A stretch of DNA of 5,344 nt from Candidatus Woesearchaeota archaeon. Its GTDB lineage: Archaea > Nanobdellota > Nanobdellia > Woesearchaeales > JAGWAF01. Shown here one piece after another: positions 1 through 5,219 of this stretch; the first letter of the stretch is position 1; each line of letters starts with the position of its first letter. Location: contig JAFGCE010000036.1 of assembly GCA_016932755.1 (NCBI GenBank), forward strand, positions 1 to 5,344, read 5' to 3'. The notes below the pieces were generated by a model, which was not told where the DNA came from, searched no databases, and was given only the letters and a program-made list of their open reading frames with translations. The position numbers and the translations under genes are program-made.

Positions 1-105
1 AACCTGCCCCATCTTGATATAGTGCTTTCCAAGGAGGACAGTCCCTTCTTTTCCAAACTTTTGTTTGTCTTTCTCGCTTCTGCCTATTATAACCTCATAA
101 ACCAT
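1..105 (-). CDS. HerA/FtsK-like ATPase (DUF87 type), N-terminal fragment, cut by the window edge
   Basis: Thirty-five codons are visible from an ATG at 105-103 down to the window edge, beginning MVYEVIIGRSEKDKQKFG and ending in GKHYIKMGQV. The pattern 'xYEVIIGRSExDxxxFGxxGTVxxGKxYxKMGQ' is, from memory, the N-terminal beta-barrel start of HerA-like hexameric ATPases found in many DPANN and other archaea. In such proteins the Walker A motif lies further on and would be outside this window. HerA-family ATPases are DNA translocases acting in end resection with NurA, although this subfamily is also seen without NurA. A Shine-Dalgarno match (GAGGT, complement of 111-115) sits 5 nt before the ATG and decides the start. 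A TATA-like TTTATATT (complement of 128-135) lies about 26 nt upstream, so a leaderless or very short-leader transcript is also possible. The gene diverges from the PPIase gene. Identity rests on a short stretch, so family is likely but exact function is open. Confidence 0.72.
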   Translation of the reverse strand, partial: MVYEVIIGRSEKDKQKFGKEGTVLLGKHYIKMGQV

Positions 106-217
106 ATGGTACCTCTTCCTGATTTTTAATATAAAGGTTTTTTGAAACTATCAAGTAACTAATATAATCACGAAAATTTTAAATATGGGGCGTTTATCCT
201 GAGAACAGGTGATTCAC
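106..217. promoter_or_regulatory. Divergent promoter region between the HerA-like and PPIase genes
   Basis: This AT-rich spacer carries signals for both directions. Leftward: TTTATATT on the minus strand (128-135) and the GAGGT ribosome binding site (111-115). Rightward: TTTAAATA at 178-185, whose centre is about 27 nt before the GTG at 209, and a near-perfect archaeal Shine-Dalgarno AGGTGA at 207-212 that is 5 nt before the GTG at 218. A further TATA-like AATATAAT at 161-168 could serve instead and would leave room for a leader that includes the Shine-Dalgarno. Transcription starts are inferred only from TATA spacing. Confidence 0.5.
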
Positions 218-1543
218 GTGGGTTCAACAAAATCAAAGAAGAAATCAAAAAACATGAAGTTAAAAAAAGGCCTGATTATTTTAGCTGCAATTGCGGTTAT
301 TATTGTTCTGCTTGTGGCTGCTGCAAAGTATTTTCGTTCTGAGGAGAAAGTAGCCGCAACAGTCAACGGCGAGAAAATAATGAAAGAAGAGGTTCTTGCA
401 GAATACCTCAAAGTCCCTGTTGAATACAGGAATCTCATGACAACTGATACAATACTTGAAGGAATGATTGTAGAGAAGCTTTTGCTTCAGGAAGCAGACA
501 AAATGGGGATAACTGTTACAGATGAGGAGGTTGATGTATATACCCAGGCTCTTCTTGACGCTTACGGCATTACAGAAGAAAACCTCACAAAATCGCTTGA
601 AGAAGCAGGCTCAAACATGGAAGAGCTTAAAGAGCAGTTCAGAGATAGGCTAATAATAACACAGCTTCTCAATGAAACAATCTTCTCTGAAATTGAAGTA
701 AGCGAGGATGAAATTAATAATTATTATGAAGAAAACATAGCCCAGTTTACAACACCAGAGATGGTAAGGGCAAGCCACATACTTGTTAACACAAGCGAGG
801 AAGCAGAATCAATAAGAAACAAAGCGCTGGAAGGAGTTGATTTCGGCGAACTTGCAAAGGAATATTCAGTATGCCCATCTTCAGCAAACGAAGGCGACCT
901 TGGCTGGTTTACAAGGGGGGATATGATAAAAGAATTTGAGGATGCAGCATTTGCTTTGAAGCTGAACCAGATATCAGGTATTGTTGAAACACAATACGGA
1001 TTTCACATCATAAAGGTTACAGGCAAAGCGCAGTCATCAGTACAGCCATTCGAGGAGGTTAAGTCTGGGATAGAGCAAACACTTCTAAACCAGAAGCAGA
1101 CTTTGGGTGTTGAACTGTTCACACAGCAGTTAAGGGCAAATTCAGAAATTGAAATTTTCATGCGGTCAGTAAAAGAGCCTGAAGGAACTCCGATAACTGA
1201 GATTATCCAGCAGCAGAAAGAAAAGAAAGAAGCTGAGCAGGCAAACACTGCAGAGACTGCTGAGCCAGAGGAATCCAGCGAAATGCAGACTGAAGAATCC
1301 GAGGGGTCATGCCTTGCTTCAAAAGGAGTTGTGATGTACGGCTCTGATGAAAGCGCAGCGTCTAATGAGCAGAAATCAATGTTCGGCGATGATTTTGCAA
1401 AGATAAGCTACATTGACTGCAGCAAAGAAAAGGCTAAATGCGATTCTGCAAAGATCACAAGCTATCCAACTTGGGTTATCTCAGGAAAGAAATACGCAGG
1501 CAAATACTCATTAACAAGATTAGCAGAACTTGCCGGTTGTTAA
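218..1543 (+). CDS. Membrane-anchored SurA/PrsA-like parvulin peptidyl-prolyl isomerase with C-terminal degenerate thioredoxin-like domain
   Basis: A likely extracytoplasmic folding factor that isomerises X-Pro bonds. Numbering is from the GTG at 218, chosen for the AGGTGA Shine-Dalgarno 5 nt upstream; GTG 209 and ATG 254 are alternatives. Lys-rich cytoplasmic tail 1-17; single hydrophobic anchor ~18-37; SurA_N-like helical chaperone domain ~41-162; parvulin (rotamase) domain ~183-270 with the family landmarks VRASHILV (His187), GDLGWFTRGDM, EDAAF and YGFHIIKV (His263). An acidic, Glu/Gln/Thr-rich linker covers ~320-363. The last ~78 residues resemble the thioredoxin-like tail of VKOR-type proteins: Cys365, VVMYGS, MFG, YIDC (401), Cys408, SYPTW with the probable cis-Pro417, and a terminal LAGC (441). 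The active CxxC is replaced by SAAS at 379-382, so that domain is probably redox-inactive or works with other cysteines. The gene stands alone and converges on dnaG. The PPIase call is firm; the tail assignment is by remembered family pattern. Confidence 0.9.
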   Translation: MGSTKSKKKSKNMKLKKGLIILAAIAVIIVLLVAAAKYFRSEEKVAATVNGEKIMKEEVLAEYLKVPVEYRNLMTTDTILEGMIVEKLLLQEADKMGITVTDEEVDVYTQALLDAYGITEENLTKSLEEAGSNMEELKEQFRDRLIITQLLNETIFSEIEVSEDEINNYYEENIAQFTTPEMVRASHILVNTSEEAESIRNKALEGVDFGELAKEYSVCPSSANEGDLGWFTRGDMIKEFEDAAFALKLNQISGIVETQYGFHIIKVTGKAQSSVQPFEEVKSGIEQTLLNQKQTLGVELFTQQLRANSEIEIFMRSVKEPEGTPITEIIQQQKEKKEAEQANTAETAEPEESSEMQTEESEGSCLASKGVVMYGSDESAASNEQKSMFGDDFAKISYIDCSKEKAKCDSAKITSYPTWVISGKKYAGKYSLTRLAELAGC

Positions 1544-1565
1544 TTAAGAAAATAAAAAATTAAAA
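1544..1565 (-). terminator. T-rich terminator of dnaG in the convergent gap
   Basis: The 22-nt gap between the two convergent stop codons is almost purely A/T. Read on the minus strand directly after the dnaG TAA it is a run of T tracts (TTTTAATTTTTTATTTTCTT), the usual form of an archaeal intrinsic terminator. On the plus strand the same stretch is A-rich and would not terminate the PPIase transcript. A T-rich stretch at 1597-1618, inside the 3' end of dnaG, is the nearest candidate for that. Confidence 0.5.
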
Positions 1566-2837
1566 TTAAAGATCGCTTAGTGTCAGGATTCCGACCTTTG
1601 TTTCGTTCTGTTTTACTTTGCTGTCCATTGCGACAAGATACTTGACATTTGACCTTTCTGCAAGCTGGACAACAGGCCTTTCTATGACACCGTCAAAAAC
1701 AACAGCATGAACTCCTCCGCTCAAGCCCTTAAGGGAAGTCTCAATTTCAGGCAGCGGAACTTTTCCGAGAATATTCAGGCTTTCGTCAAGCAGGCACGCT
1801 CCCCTTGTTCCAACAAGGTCGTTAAGCATCTGCGTGAATTTGTTTTTCTCGTCTGCTGTTACAACAACCTTCTTAGGAGCATACTGGGGTCTTGGCTGCA
1901 TCTGCGGTCTTTCCCTTCTTTCGCTGTGAACAGGTCTACTTGACCTTTGCTGAAGCCTGCTTGAAACAGTGTTTGTCCTGTTTGAGTTGCCGTTTTCTTT
2001 CTGTGTGGTTATATCCATCTTTACCTGCTCAGCAGCAACCCTGCTTCTGAGTGCTTTGTGGATTTCCTTCTTTGTGATCTCCTCAACTTCTTTGCCGTCA
2101 GGAGCCATTGTAACGAAATCTATTTCTGCAAGAGATATAAGTTCCTGCACAATAAGCTTTCCTCCCCTGTCTCCGTCAACAAAAGCAGTAACTTCTTTTT
2201 TTGCGCACAAGTCAACAATTGTAGGGGGTATTGACGTTCCGTTGATTGCTATTACGTTCTTGAATCCGTGCTTAAGCAGGTTAAGGACATCAGCCCTTCC
2301 CTCAACAACTATGATGCTGTCGCTTTCGTCAACAGCAGGCCCTGCAGGAAGCCTGTCTTTGCCGTATTCCTGCACTTCCATGACCCTTACTGAGTAAGCA
2401 ACCTCATCAGCGATTTCCTGGCTGTCAGGAAGAACATCATCCATCATTGTTTTAAGGAGCTCTTTTGCCCTGTCAATGACATATTTCCTCTTGCTGATTC
2501 TGACATCCTCTATGTTTTTTACCTTTAGTTTAGCATTGCACGGACCTATCCTTTGTATAACTTCCAATGCAGCTGCTATGATAGAGGTTTCTGCCTTGTC
2601 AAGCGAGGAAGGGATTATTATTGTTCCCTGTGTCTTGCCTGCTCTTGTGTCAACATTAACTTCAATTCTTCCTATTCTTCCAGACCTCTGAAGCTCTCTT
2701 AGCTCCAAATCACTTCCTATAAGGCCCTCTGTCTGGCCGAATATAGCTCCAATTACATCAGGTCTGTCAACTACGCCTTCGATTTCGATGGCTGCGTGAA
2801 TAATGTACTTGGATGAAACTTGACTAATTTTTCCCAT
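1566..2837 (-). CDS. dnaG: Archaeal DnaG primase (Toprim protein, exosome-associated)
   Basis: The 423-aa protein is a full-length archaeal-type DnaG. The N-terminal domain (~1-165) begins MGKISQVSSKYIIHAAIE and contains the family stretches VDRPDVIGAIFGQTEGLIG and GRIGRIEV. The Toprim domain spans ~172-260, with the catalytic Glu179 in VVEGRAD and the metal-binding acidic pair Asp221/Asp223 in FVDGDRGG; all key residues are present. A Gln/Arg/Asn/Pro-rich, probably disordered linker (~272-325) leads to the conserved C-terminal domain (~326-423). In other archaea this protein can make primers and is a stable subunit of the RNA exosome, where it supports poly(A)-biased degradation; both roles are inherited from the family. 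The ATG at 2837 is supported by GGGGTG at 2845-2850, 7 nt upstream. The gene converges with the PPIase gene and lies downstream of the H/ACA sRNA on the same strand, separated by ~300 nt of noncoding DNA. Identification is very secure. Confidence 0.97.
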   Translation of the reverse strand: MGKISQVSSKYIIHAAIEIEGVVDRPDVIGAIFGQTEGLIGSDLELRELQRSGRIGRIEVNVDTRAGKTQGTIIIPSSLDKAETSIIAAALEVIQRIGPCNAKLKVKNIEDVRISKRKYVIDRAKELLKTMMDDVLPDSQEIADEVAYSVRVMEVQEYGKDRLPAGPAVDESDSIIVVEGRADVLNLLKHGFKNVIAINGTSIPPTIVDLCAKKEVTAFVDGDRGGKLIVQELISLAEIDFVTMAPDGKEVEEITKKEIHKALRSRVAAEQVKMDITTQKENGNSNRTNTVSSRLQQRSSRPVHSERRERPQMQPRPQYAPKKVVVTADEKNKFTQMLNDLVGTRGACLLDESLNILGKVPLPEIETSLKGLSGGVHAVVFDGVIERPVVQLAERSNVKYLVAMDSKVKQNETKVGILTLSDL

Positions 2838-3137
2838 TTTATTGCACCCCGATTTTCCAAGAAGAATTCGTCATACAACAGTCTATCTAGCTAATTTTTA
2901 GCTTTAATTTCATGCTGTGATGATGTGTGATGATTAGACCACTTCCCTCTTGGATATTTTCTGTTTTTCTATCTTTTTATAGAACAAGCCCATTAACTAA
3001 ACAGACTAAAAAGCCGATTTACGCTTTTATTCGCTTGATTTTAGCCATTTTAGCTGTTTTTGGATGAATTAAACGAAAATAATGATGAACTTGCCCTATT
3101 CTTCCTTTTTTATTCGATTATAATGATAATAAAGGTT
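2838..3137 (-). promoter_or_regulatory. Noncoding AT-rich stretch with the dnaG ribosome binding site and probable structured leader
   Basis: No gene is seen in these 300 nt. Next to dnaG is its ribosome binding site, GGGGTG (2845-2850). Further upstream, 2889-2903 is a perfect inverted repeat, AGCTAA-TTT-TTAGCT, enclosed by a second pairing of 2881-2887 with 2932-2939 (GTCTA/TAGAC core, one bulge), which would make a roughly 59-nt structured element in the dnaG leader. The best minus-strand TATA-like sequence is CTATAAAA at 2975-2982, which would give a leader of about 115 nt; this is only a candidate. From 2990 to 3137 there are only T- and A-rich tracts and an imperfect tandem repeat (ATTTTAGC at 3038-3045 and 3047-3054). 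The T-rich CCTTTATTATCATT just after the sRNA (complement of 3122-3135) may help end that transcript. Confidence 0.4.
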
Positions 3138-3295
3138 TGTTGCCCGAAATACTAACTCCCAGGTTCACAGCTTGAGTTTATCGTAAGCTCCCTTGGGTAC
3201 TCTCGTATCGGGCTGTATTACGCAAGAGTGTCTCAAATTCATAGCCAAAACGACACGCTTTAGCTTGTCCGAGGACCCATTTGCATAATTTTTGT
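3138..3295 (-). ncRNA. Double-hairpin H/ACA guide sRNA (rRNA pseudouridylation guide)
   Basis: Read on the minus strand, the sequence folds into two consecutive hairpins of near-equal length, each followed by one spacer base and then ACA. Hairpin 1 (3288-3218): lower stem UUAUGCAA/UUGCGUAA (8 bp), pocket, upper stem 3276-3268 with 3237-3230, a kink-turn-like loop (UAU then GA, 3243-3239), a 9-bp apical stem AGCUAAAGC/GUUUUGGCU with loop GUGUC, spacer U, ACA at 3216-3214. Hairpin 2 (3213-3142) starts at once: lower stem GCCCGA/UCGGGC, pocket, upper stem CCCAaGG/CCUGGG, a kink-turn (GA at 3190-3189 opposite UGU-GA at 3169-3165), apical stem GCUU/AAGC, spacer A, ACA at 3140-3138. Five G-U pairs in hairpin 1 would be A-C mismatches on the other strand, which fixes the orientation. 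Such RNAs guide Cbf5-Nop10-Gar1-L7Ae. The 5' end is inferred from the TATA box and the 3' end from the last ACA. No covariation test was possible. Confidence 0.82.
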
Positions 3296-3311
3296 AAACA
3301 ATAGTAATGTA

Positions 3312-3326
3312 TTATATATATTTAAA
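3312..3326 (-). promoter_or_regulatory. TATA box of the H/ACA sRNA
   Basis: On the minus strand this reads TTTAAATATATATAA, an excellent archaeal TATA box. It begins 9 nt after the stop codon of the upstream 132-aa gene. Counting about 26 nt from the box predicts a start near 3290-3297, just before the first base (3288) of the sRNA's first stem. That agreement supports both the promoter and the RNA. Confidence 0.75.
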
Positions 3327-3335
3327 GCTGTTGGT

Positions 3336-3734
3336 TTATTGGACACTATCGTCCAAAGTCGCATTGGCCTCAGCCCTCTTTTTTTCATGGATTTTCTGTC
3401 TCTCATACCATCCTGTTAGCTCTGTCTTTGCAACTGCAAGCTGCATGTTTGTCCTGTATTTTTCTATTTTCTCTTCTGTCACTGGATTTCCATTTCCGTC
3501 TCCAAGAATATTCCATACATACCTGTTAACATTCACTTCACGTATTGGCCAACCATGTGCATCTATTAGTGTGTACAGCCTTTTTTTCATATCTTCCCTT
3601 AATTCTGAAACTGTCAGTGTTTCCATGTCAGGGGTTTCAACTGAGGCTGCAGCATAATCCAATGCCTGGCTTGCAGCTCCTTCCAGAACTTCACGAACCT
3701 GGTTTATATCTATCTCTTGTTTGTCTTCTCCCAC
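3336..3734 (-). CDS. Conserved-looking hypothetical protein, 132 aa, no recognised family
   Basis: A small soluble protein that I do not recognise. It starts MGEDKQEIDINQVREVLEG and has no signal peptide or membrane segment. Residues ~8-35 and ~42-60 look helical; a central segment (~59-80, DAHGWPIREVNVNRYVWNIL) holds most aromatic residues and is the likely core. A Gly/Asn-turn (LGDGNGNPVTEE, 77-88) follows, then a long charged helix (~86-125) ending in a short acidic tail. It is a real gene because its GTG start at 3734 has a strong Shine-Dalgarno (GAGGTG, complement of 3740-3745) 5 nt upstream, a TATA box above that, and ordinary codon use. It diverges from rio1 and is followed by the sRNA promoter. 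In many archaea the position upstream of rio1 is taken by translation factor aIF1A; this protein is not aIF1A. Function is unknown. Confidence 0.75.
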   Translation of the reverse strand: MGEDKQEIDINQVREVLEGAASQALDYAAASVETPDMETLTVSELREDMKKRLYTLIDAHGWPIREVNVNRYVWNILGDGNGNPVTEEKIEKYRTNMQLAVAKTELTGWYERQKIHEKKRAEANATLDDSVQ

Positions 3735-3739
3735 TTTAA

Positions 3740-3781
3740 CACCTCACTTGTTTGACTGGTAGTTTATTGATAATATTTAAC
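3740..3781 (-). promoter_or_regulatory. Promoter and ribosome binding site of the 132-aa gene
   Basis: GAGGTG (complement of 3740-3745) lies 5 nt before the GTG start and selects it. TTAAATATTA (complement of 3771-3780) is TATA-like and would start a transcript near 3750, giving a leader of about 16 nt. A second TTTAAATA (complement of 3807-3814) lies further up and is an alternative. Confidence 0.5.
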
Positions 3782-3843
3782 ATTATCTATTGTGATGTAC
3801 TACTAGTATTTAAATGTTTCGTTTTGTAACTACTTAATAGTGG

Positions 3844-3882
3844 TATATATAAATAGTGGAGCGAGGCAAAGGTATTTAAAAA
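3844..3882 (+). promoter_or_regulatory. Tandem TATA boxes upstream of rio1; the proximal one fits a leaderless start
   Basis: Two TATA-like elements are present: TATATATAAATA at 3844-3855 and TTTAAAAA at 3875-3882, the second preceded by a purine-rich BRE-like CAAAGG (3867-3872). The centre of the second is about 25 nt before the ATG at 3903, which predicts transcription starting at or next to the start codon. No Shine-Dalgarno precedes that ATG, in agreement with leaderless translation. The distal box would give a leader of ~27 nt. Confidence 0.55.
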
Positions 3883-3902
3883 GCCCACACAACCAATCAG
3901 GC

Positions 3903-4619
3903 ATGTCCAAAATCACAAGAGAGAAGTTCAAGACATACAAGGATGTTTTTGACGAGTTTGCAATTAGAACCCTGTTCAAGCTTTCATCCCAGGGATATTT
4001 TGACGACCCTGAACAGATGAGCCCTGTTTCAATAGGCAAGGAGAGCAATGTTTTTTGGGCAAAAAGAGGAGACACCAAAGTAATCCTGAAGATTTACAGG
4101 CTTGAAACCTGCGATTTTAACAGGATGTATGACTATATCAAATATGACCCGAGATATACCGGGCTTAAAAAACACAGGAGAAAAATAATATTTGCATGGG
4201 TCCAGAGGGAATACCGGAACTTGCTGAAAGCAAGGCAGGCTGGGGTTAGGGTGCCCACGCCATACACTTTCCTTAATAATGTTTTGGTTGAAGAGTTTAT
4301 AGGAGGCAAGGATGCAGCCCCGAAGCTGAAGGACCAGGTTCCAAGAAACAAAAAGAAATTTTTTGACGAGCTTGTTTCCCAGATAAAAAAGATTTACAAT
4401 GCAGGATTAGTGCACGCTGATTTGTCCCATTTCAATGTCTTAAACCACGAAGAGAAGCCAGTGATAATTGACCTATCCACATGCACTCCTCTTGACACGC
4501 CGACATCTGCAGAGTACTTAACAAGGGATGTAAGGAATATCTGCAATTTTTTTGCAAAATACGGGCTGAAAACAGACCTTGAAAAGACAATTAAGAAAAT
4601 ATCCAGCCAAAAAGTTTAA
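3903..4619 (+). CDS. rio1: RIO1-type atypical serine/threonine protein kinase
   Basis: The 238-aa protein matches the RIO1 family, which acts in late small-subunit ribosome maturation, probably more as an ATPase switch than as a classical kinase. An N-terminal helical segment (~1-40) precedes the ATP-binding loop SIGKESNVF (43-51). Catalytic Lys63 lies in ILKIYR; the RIO1-specific insert YIKYDPR is at 78-84; WVQREYRNLLKARQAGVRVP follows at 99-118; the hinge is VLVEEFIG (127-134). The catalytic loop is LVHADLSHFNVL with Asp173 and Asn178, and the metal-binding Asp190 is in VIIDLS. The C-terminal helix includes EYLTRDVRNICNFF. In place of the usual IDVSQ...HP pattern it has IDLSTC...TP, a mild divergence. 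The ATG at 3903 is preferred: a 21-codon extension to the GTG at 3840 would translate through both TATA boxes. It heads the cluster with the KH protein and top6B, both linked to it in many archaea. Confidence 0.96.
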   Translation: MSKITREKFKTYKDVFDEFAIRTLFKLSSQGYFDDPEQMSPVSIGKESNVFWAKRGDTKVILKIYRLETCDFNRMYDYIKYDPRYTGLKKHRRKIIFAWVQREYRNLLKARQAGVRVPTPYTFLNNVLVEEFIGGKDAAPKLKDQVPRNKKKFFDELVSQIKKIYNAGLVHADLSHFNVLNHEEKPVIIDLSTCTPLDTPTSAEYLTRDVRNICNFFAKYGLKTDLEKTIKKISSQKV

Positions 4620-4653
4620 AAACAACCTCCAAATTTAAGTTTTGTAAAAGACG
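4615..4653 (+). promoter_or_regulatory. Short rio1-KH spacer with a possible internal TATA box
   Basis: TTTAAAAA at 4615-4622 overlaps the rio1 stop codon and lies about 36 nt before the ATG of the KH gene; it resembles the rio1-proximal box and could start a transcript near 4645. There is no Shine-Dalgarno before the ATG at 4654. The gene may be read from this box, from rio1, or both. Confidence 0.35.
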
Positions 4654-5217
4654 ATGGCCTCCAAAGATATGAATTCAGAATTGGGTTATGAACTCAAAAT
4701 ACCCAAGGACAGGGTTGCTGTCCTTATTGGAAAGAAGGGTGAAACCAAAAAACATCTAGAGGCAATCACAAAAACAAGGATAGATGTTGACTCAAAAGAA
4801 GGGGACGTTTCAATCAAAGGCAAAGACGCCCTCGGCATGTACACTGCAAAAGAAGTCGTCAGAGCCATTGGAAGAGGCTTCAACCCTGAGATTGCCCAGC
4901 TTTTGCTAAAGCAGGATTATTCGTTTGAGCTTTTGAATCTTGCTGACTATTCAAAAACAAAAAACGATGCTACTCGGCTTAAGGGCAGAGTCATAGGTGA
5001 GAAAGGCAAATCAAGAAATACCATAGAAGACTTGACCGGAGCCTATCTCTCAGTTTACGGAAAAACAATAGCAATTATAGGGGAAATAAGCGCAGTGGGG
5101 CTCGCGAGGCGGGCTGTTGAATCACTGCTTTCAGGCTCTCCCCACGCAAATGTGTATAAGTGGCTTGAAAAACAGAGGAGAAACCTCAGGAAAAAAGAGA
5201 TGATGGAACTGTTCTGA
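4654..5217 (+). CDS. Pno1/Dim2-like two-KH-domain RNA-binding protein
   Basis: The 187-aa protein has the length and two-KH architecture of the archaeal homologue of eukaryotic Pno1 (Dim2), which binds near the 3' end of the small-subunit rRNA during maturation. KH1 is at ~11-75 with the loop VLIGKKGETKKHLE (GKKG at 26-29). A linker (~76-105) includes NPEIAQLLLKQDY and a conserved-looking YSFELLNLADY. KH2 is at ~106-187 with RLKGRVIGEKGKSRNTIE (GEKG at 115-118), the family hallmark GSPHANVYKWLEKQRR at 161-176, and a basic C-terminal helix. Both GxxG loops are intact. It follows rio1 after 34 nt and ends 2 nt before top6B, so cotranscription with top6B is very likely. The rio1 neighbour fits, since in eukaryotes both proteins act on the pre-40S particle. 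The specific rRNA contact is known from homologues, not shown here. Confidence 0.95.
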   Translation: MASKDMNSELGYELKIPKDRVAVLIGKKGETKKHLEAITKTRIDVDSKEGDVSIKGKDALGMYTAKEVVRAIGRGFNPEIAQLLLKQDYSFELLNLADYSKTKNDATRLKGRVIGEKGKSRNTIEDLTGAYLSVYGKTIAIIGEISAVGLARRAVESLLSGSPHANVYKWLEKQRRNLRKKEMMELF

Positions 5218-5219
5218 AA

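Noticed and set aside
1969..2397. A 142-codon plus-strand frame inside dnaG
   Set aside because: It lies opposite the Toprim domain coding region; its Ser/Thr/Leu-rich product is the mirror of dnaG codon use.
3022..3049. A 9-codon minus-strand frame (MAKIKRIKA)
   Set aside because: Too short, with no ribosome binding site or recognisable leader-peptide context.
2914..3090. TGATGA repeats (2917-2934 and 3080-3085) as boxes of a C/D sRNA
   Set aside because: No CTGA D box is found at a suitable distance on the same strand, and no terminal stem encloses them.
3138..3295. The structured region as 5S rRNA, SRP RNA, RNase P RNA or an rRNA fragment
   Set aside because: None of the conserved landmarks of those RNAs is present; a GAUACGAGAG stretch looked like the 23S sarcin-ricin area but does not continue. 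The two ACA-ended hairpins explain it fully.
3471..3506. EF-hand-like calcium loop in the 132-aa protein (LGDGNGNPVTEE)
   Set aside because: The spacing of acidic residues does not fit: position 12 of the loop is Ile instead of Glu/Asp, and flanking helices are not typical.
3307..3657. A plus-strand reading frame opposite the 132-aa gene and the sRNA promoter
   Set aside because: It is antisense to a better-supported gene, starts inside the TATA box, has no ribosome binding site and shows low-complexity Ser/Phe content typical of antisense frames.
3840..3902. A 21-codon N-terminal extension of rio1 from a GTG at 3840
   Set aside because: The extension runs through both TATA boxes, has no ribosome binding site, and adds residues unlike RIO1 N termini.
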